This document shows, in pieces, positions 59,772 through 64,000 of a DNA stretch of 64,000 nucleotides. Origin of the DNA: Rotaria sordida (lineage: Eukaryota > Rotifera > Eurotatoria > Philodinida > Philodinidae); assembly GCA_905250125.1 (NCBI GenBank), contig CAJNOL010000886.1, positions 1-64,000 on the forward strand, in the 5' to 3' direction. Within the stretch, counting starts at the first letter, position 1, and every line of letters starts with the position of its first letter. Position numbers and translations under genes: made by a program. The notes beneath the pieces are model-generated. The model worked only from the letters and a program-made list of their open reading frames with translations. It had not been told where the DNA came from and searched no databases.

Positions 59772-60540
59772 TAGCATTGTAGTATACGTATTAGAAAAAT
59801 TGTAATGAAGAATTAAAAAATATTGGGAGAATGTATAAGAGAATTCTGGTACGAGTAACAGAATATAAACTTGCAATATGAATACTAGAATTGTATATTC
59901 CCTGGAGGAAAGAACGTTCTTTTTGATTACACAGAATTCTAAGTAGAATTTAAACAGACTAGAACGGAAGATGTCATCTCTGTTAATACAGAATTCTGCA
60001 GAATTCTACAAAATTCTAAGCAGAATTGGAACAGACGTGAACGAAATGCATTGTCTTGGGTGACACATAATTCTACATGATTGTATGCAGAATTTAAACA
60101 GAGTAGAAAGGAATACGTTGTGTTTGATAACACAGAATTCTACAGAATGCTTAGCAGAATTTAAACACACCAGTATGGAATATGTTGTCTTTAAAAAAAA
60201 TATAAGTCCACAGAAATCTGAATTCTTTTTGGTAGGGATTCTGCAATTGTCAGAATTCTGTTTTAAATTCTGCTGCTATTATTAAATTTTTCATCAGAAT
60301 TTTATTTTTCTCCTGGAGATATACCATTGTAGTGTGCCTGTTGAAAGTTTATGTTCTGTTAGTGATAACAGAATTCAAAGTGTAGCGATTAGTAATTTAT
60401 TTGCTAATGGGAATATATCTTGGGGAATGAATCCATTGTTTACCGATTGAATTTTTAAATTCTGAATTCTGCTTGGGAAAAATTCTGTAGCCCTCCCACC
60501 TCCCCGCACACATTCATAGTTTCACTCACACCCATACCCA
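59772..60540. repeat. AGAATTCTG repeat region, right (mostly inverted) arm
   Basis: About four copies of the ~65-bp unit in reverse orientation (CAGAATTCTACAGAAT..., GCAGAATTTAAACAGA...) at 59930-60190. They end with the inverted counterpart of the left boundary (about 60190-60250). A copy of the 125-bp unit in direct orientation follows (60255-60375). C-rich telomere-like sequence (CTCCCACCTCCCCGCACAC, CACTCACACCCATACCC) closes the region near 60496-60540. Confidence 0.65.
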
Positions 60541-60639
60541 ACCAGTTCTTATCAGAAAACTGTTCAAACGATTCGATTTTTGTCATAAGACTCTTTTTAA
60601 CTGTTCCCATCTGATCTCAACTTAAGTGCAAGAGGAATC

Positions 60640-60790
60640 ATAGATCTATTCAATATCCATATCATTCAGTGTCAATACTATTCAATACCAAAATGAATAT
60701 TTCTATTCAATACGGATACCATTGAATAGTGAATGGGTATTGCTATTCAATACCAATATACTATTGAATAGCTTATGTGTATTGGTATTG
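60640..60790. repeat. cluster of TATTCAATA / TATTGAATA motifs upstream of the EF-hand gene
   Basis: At least six copies of CTATTCAATACC or its complement within about 130 bases, in both orientations. They lie 140-300 bases upstream of the presumed 5' exon. This may be a simple repeat or a binding-site cluster. Confidence 0.5.
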
Positions 60791-60935
60791 TGACAGCTGT
60801 TATTGTCGATGATTGCTAAATGTTGTTTTAATTGCAACCAGCTTTTTCTCCCGTTGAATAAAGCAAACAGAACGTCGTAGCCTTGCAAAGAAGAGAAACA
60901 AGCACATCATTCTACCACCATTCAATTCAATTCAA

Positions 60936-61001
60936 GTGAGTAAGTATCACGTCCGTAGTTATAGTGTCGAACTCATTTTTTTCTCCGTTTTCACAAATTA
61001 G
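60936..61001 (+). other. probable 5' UTR intron of the EF-hand gene
   Basis: CAA|GTGAGTAAGT donor and CAAATTAG acceptor enclose 66 bases just upstream of the ATG, matching the intron size of neighbouring genes. Confidence 0.5.
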
Positions 61002-61011
61002 CTGTATTACA

Positions 61012-61281
61012 ATGAGTGCCGGACGAGAACTAAGTCAAGAAGAAATGTTGGAGATCAATCGTTCATTTCGAGAATTCGATCAAAACCACAATGGTTATAT
61101 AAGCAGGGATGAAATCAAAGAATGTTTGAAAAAAGCAAATGTAAGAGCATTGAATTCAATAGTTGAGCATTCTCTAAACCAAATGGATAAAAGTGGAGAT
61201 GGAAAAGTGAGTTATGCTGAATATTTGAAGTTTATGATGGCTGTCTATCTTGGCGAACACAACGATTTAAAACGAGAATAA
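61012..61281 (+). CDS. small two-EF-hand calcium-binding protein
   Basis: 89 residues from the ATG at 61012 (MSAGRELSQEEML). The longer frame beginning at 60964 runs through what looks like a 5' UTR intron, so I prefer this start. Two canonical loops are visible: DQNHNGYISRDE (23-34) and DKSGDGKVSYAE (59-70), each with acidic or polar ligands at 1, 3, 5 and 12 and Gly at 6. Both should bind Ca2+. It is half the size of calmodulin/troponin C and close to them in sequence style. Cytosolic Ca2+ sensor; partner unknown. AATAAA at 61427-61432. Confidence 0.88.
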   Translation: MSAGRELSQEEMLEINRSFREFDQNHNGYISRDEIKECLKKANVRALNSIVEHSLNQMDKSGDGKVSYAEYLKFMMAVYLGEHNDLKRE

Positions 61282-61432
61282 ATTGGTACAGTTATGGTCG
61301 ATGAAAACTTTTAAGCTTTTAACTTTGAAATAACTAACTAGTAGTGTTCATACAAGAAGTTTAACAATATTTTAACCCTTCTTTATCTTACTTATCCCTT
61401 AGTATTTTAAAATTTTATAATCTTATAATAAA

Positions 61433-62882
61433 CAAAGTAGCTTGATAGTACTTCTTCTAAACAAAAACCTTATCAAAATTGACCTTGAAAGGTATCTATA
61501 CTTGATTATTTAGCAATTATCACATTAAGCTCAAACAAAGAAAATCAAATTGCTAAAGCAATAACAAATTACATTCTAATTTGTCCTTCGAATGCTTCTC
61601 ATCAACATTCTCATTTTTAGTTTGTTCAGTTTTGTTTTCAAGTAAGTTCTCTAGCCAAGGAGCCAGGATTTGGGTAGATGTAGATATGTGAATGTATGGA
61701 TGTTGGCGTGTGAGGATGTCTGTATCGTCTTTGTTAGATCATTGAATGCAGGTGCATTTAAAATAACTATCTACGCTCACGTCCACACCTGCATCATGTT
61801 TCGTCGATATATTCTGTCTTCAATTTATTAAAGTCGGTTTGTATCTCATTGACTTGTTTATGAGCTTTAATTTTCAAATATTTTGATATTAATAGTAAAA
61901 TACCAAAATAGTATTAATAATATGGTTGATATCATCAAGCTCAAGAAGTTTTCGAAAAAATTTTTACATAAAAAATTACTTGTCTGGATCCTCGATTCGA
62001 ATTGTATGAATGAATAGTAAACGTATAATAATGGTTTTTAGTGGTATCATTGAGACAAAATGTTGAAGTGTGTTTGTATAATGTATGATTTTAATGATAG
62101 CGTTCATATTCATGCATTGTGTTGGTCGTATACAAACATTTCAACAATGAATCGTTTGTTTCCATGATAATCGTACTCTTATGGGTTCGGTTTCCAATAT
62201 TGTTTTTGTACTTGCGCCTGTCGCTGAATGCATGAAACATTCATAAGATTTGTCGTTAAAATAAAATAGCCATAGATCATTTTTAATATTCATAATACTT
62301 GGCTGTGAATTTTCTGATCAGATCACTTCAGATTTGTTGTAGAGGTCTTTGGTGATACCTTAGACATTAGAAATCCAAGGTGCATAAAATAATGGTACAC
62401 TCATCGAGTATTCACAACATTGTACAGTGTGGATAAAAGTGTGTTTCCATAGAGGTAATGCTATAATTTCAAATAACATCAACAATAAATTTTATATCAA
62501 ATTAAAAAATGAAAAATCTTCTTAGGGTGTGGGTCTGTATTTCGCCTTCACTCACACCTACACCCACACCCTTCATGATTTTTATCTTTTACCTTCAACC
62601 TTAAAGGGTCTGAAGAATTGAGAAATTAAAGCTTTGTAGAGAATTTTATATACTATCGACATCGCAGATTGTGATAGACAAGCGGATACGCTCTCTTTTC
62701 ATTTCATAACGGACTATGATAGATGTGATCATGTCTCTGTTTACGATTAAAGGCGCTTCATCGTGTTTCACATTTTAATTCGGTAGATATTACGCTAAAA
62801 CCTTTTTAGGAATAACTATATTTTTTTTTGAAATAAACGACAAGTCGCAAAAGAACACAATCCTGTCCCACACAGTTTTTCT
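61433..62882. other. intergenic between convergent genes
   Basis: No gene recognised. It holds a weak GT-rich/AC-rich inverted pair around 61670-61795 and the clearer hairpin at 62524-62571. Confidence 0.5.
62524..62571. repeat. short telomere-like hairpin repeat
   Basis: GGGTGTGGGT (62525-62534) and CTCACACCTACACCCACACCC (about 62551-62571) with a ~16-base spacer. Confidence 0.65.
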
Positions 62883-63869
62883 TTACTCATTTTGTTCTTT
62901 ATGTTCTTCCTGTTCTTCTTGTCCTTCCAATCCTTTTTGTTCTTCTTGTCCTTCCAGTCCTTCCTGTTCTTCTTGTTCTTCCTGTTTATCATCGGCAGTG
63001 TCTTTGCCCCAGTCATACACAGGAATACAATTCGGAGCAGTTGAACATGAATTACAGGTTCCACCATATTCACGTGGCAATTGATCAGAATCAATATGTT
63101 GTAATAATAACGTTGATGTTCCAGGACCTTTTTTAATGACAATTATTTTTGTTTTCGTTACAGGATCAAACCAATGTTTCACTAAATTCCAAAGAGTAGG
63201 AAAAATTGCTGGTGGATTTATAATCAACATTTGTCCTAGACGTTCAGGATAATAGTTTTCATCGATATAAAGAGATTGTTTAAATAGAGGAAGTACTTTT
63301 CTTAAGTTCAATTTACAACCGTGTAAATCCGTAATCATAGCAAAAGTTTCCACATGTTTTCCTAATTGTCGACTACGTTCTCTTGCTAATTGACAATAGT
63401 ATTCAAGCCAATAAATATGACATTGGACTAGATCCTCTGATGTAAACATTTTCAATATTTTATTCACGTGAATTAGACCCGATTTCTCAATATACAATGG
63501 TCGATGAGCTTTTGTATAGCCGTGTTGAGCATTCGGAACAACTTTTCCAAGAAGTTCCATTCGAGATGACATGGGTGCATGTTCAAGAATCGAATCAACG
63601 TTATTGTCTATTCGCCATTGTATCATTTCCACAAGAGATTTGATCGTATGTGTTACATTCCATTTTCTAGCACGAAGAAATCTGTGCAATTCATAGCGCC
63701 ATTCATTTTCTTCTTGTTCACTATCAAATTGAGTCTTTAAAGGTAAATTAAATTTATATTGAAGATAAGATGTATGTTTTGATTTTAATTCATTGTAAAC
63801 GGTATCAAATTTTTTCTGCTGCTCGATATTTAATTGATTAATATCAAACAATGGACTACTGACAACCAT
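62883..63869 (-). CDS. CRAL-TRIO (Sec14-like) lipid-transfer domain protein
   Basis: 328 residues from the first ATG (63869, MVVSSPLFDINQLN). An in-frame TTG a few codons upstream is not needed. The N-terminal helical CRAL-TRIO-N segment is at 50-90 (ELHRFLRARKWNVTHTIKSL). The lipid-binding SEC14 fold spans about 110-275, with the hallmark YYPERLGQMLIINPPAIFP (207-224), the gate-helix region KHWFDPVTKTKI and LPREYGG (264-270). Such proteins carry phosphoinositides, phosphatidylcholine or other hydrophobic ligands between membranes. After CTC-rich VYDWGKD the last ~35 residues are a low-complexity Glu/Gln/Gly/Leu tail (GLEGQEEQ repeated), encoded by imperfect tandem 15- and 30-base repeats and likely variable in length. 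Single exon. Closest to fungal/protist Sec14-like families by style; exact ligand unknown. Confidence 0.9.
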   Translation of the reverse strand: MVVSSPLFDINQLNIEQQKKFDTVYNELKSKHTSYLQYKFNLPLKTQFDSEQEENEWRYELHRFLRARKWNVTHTIKSLVEMIQWRIDNNVDSILEHAPMSSRMELLGKVVPNAQHGYTKAHRPLYIEKSGLIHVNKILKMFTSEDLVQCHIYWLEYYCQLARERSRQLGKHVETFAMITDLHGCKLNLRKVLPLFKQSLYIDENYYPERLGQMLIINPPAIFPTLWNLVKHWFDPVTKTKIIVIKKGPGTSTLLLQHIDSDQLPREYGGTCNSCSTAPNCIPVYDWGKDTADDKQEEQEEQEGLEGQEEQKGLEGQEEQEEHKEQNE

Positions 63870-64000
63870 CGTTGTACACAATGATCTTAATATTCTTTAT
63901 AATTATTGCAGTTCTTAGTGAAAATATTGATATGTTGATATGCACCTTGTCACCTGGAATGCTTGTAATGAAGTAAATCTAACAAAAACGAAATAAAAGA
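63870..64000. other. 5' flank of the CRAL-TRIO gene
   Basis: 131 bases up to the window edge; no element recognised. Confidence 0.4.

Noticed and set aside
56641..59774. Two nearly identical ~65-residue frames (MSSLYSIYVDHSKV...) at opposite ends and strands
   Set aside because: They are the two ~400-bp terminal inverted repeats read as protein.

Overview
The window looks like a bdelloid rotifer nuclear contig, probably Philodinidae/Adinetidae. The DNA is AT-rich and the introns are mostly short. One gene joins an ADP-ribosyltransferase to a long kinesin-light-chain-type TPR array, an architecture I associate with bdelloids. TGTGGG/GGGTGTG-type sequence, the bdelloid telomere motif, recurs through the intergenic DNA. 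Several intron-poor genes (FAD monooxygenase, GH19 chitinase, fungal-type peptidyl-Lys metallopeptidase) fit the foreign-gene content known from bdelloids. The assignment is inference; no rRNA or marker gene is present. Coordinates of spliced exons were read by hand and may be off by 1-2 bases.

Layout. 0-3.4 kb: intergenic, with GGGTGTG/CACACCC hairpin repeats. 3.4-5.1 kb (-): membrane-anchored FAD monooxygenase. 5.1-8.5 kb: repeats and a mariner transposase stub joined directly to a telomere-like array. 8.5-12.6 kb (-): ADP-ribosyltransferase plus TPR gene with an in-frame stop between the two domains. 12.6-17.8 kb: repeats, a 267-bp MITE and a 100-N gap. 17.8-18.7 kb (-): two-exon phosphopantothenate-cysteine ligase. 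19.3-40.4 kb (-): one 21-exon gene of about 3,200 codons that I assemble as a Bark beetle/Anakonda homologue (tricellular junction protein), its introns carrying MITEs and a decayed Tc1/mariner. 42.1-42.4 kb: 34-bp tandem array. 42.7-45.4 kb (-): OTUD3 deubiquitinase in three exons. 46.7-48.5 kb: a cluster of small DNA transposons, including a piggyBac-type remnant with TTAA-type ends. 50.5-51.5 kb (-): GH19 chitinase, cut 5' by a 10-N gap. 53.1-54.2 kb (+): secreted M35-type proprotease. 55.4-60.5 kb: AGAATTCTG repeat arrays in opposite orientations around a long-TIR transposon that itself contains a hAT-type element with perfect 8-bp target-site duplications. 61.0 kb (+): two-EF-hand protein. 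62.9-63.9 kb (-): CRAL-TRIO/Sec14 protein.

The genes do not form a pathway. The most informative biology is the near-complete tricellular-junction protein (signal peptide, SRCR domains, beta-helix-like repeats, CUB-like region, C-type lectin domain, TM helix, C-terminal PDZ ligand). The most unusual structural signal is the recurring inverted telomere-like hairpin, found at about nine intergenic places and never inside an identified exon.
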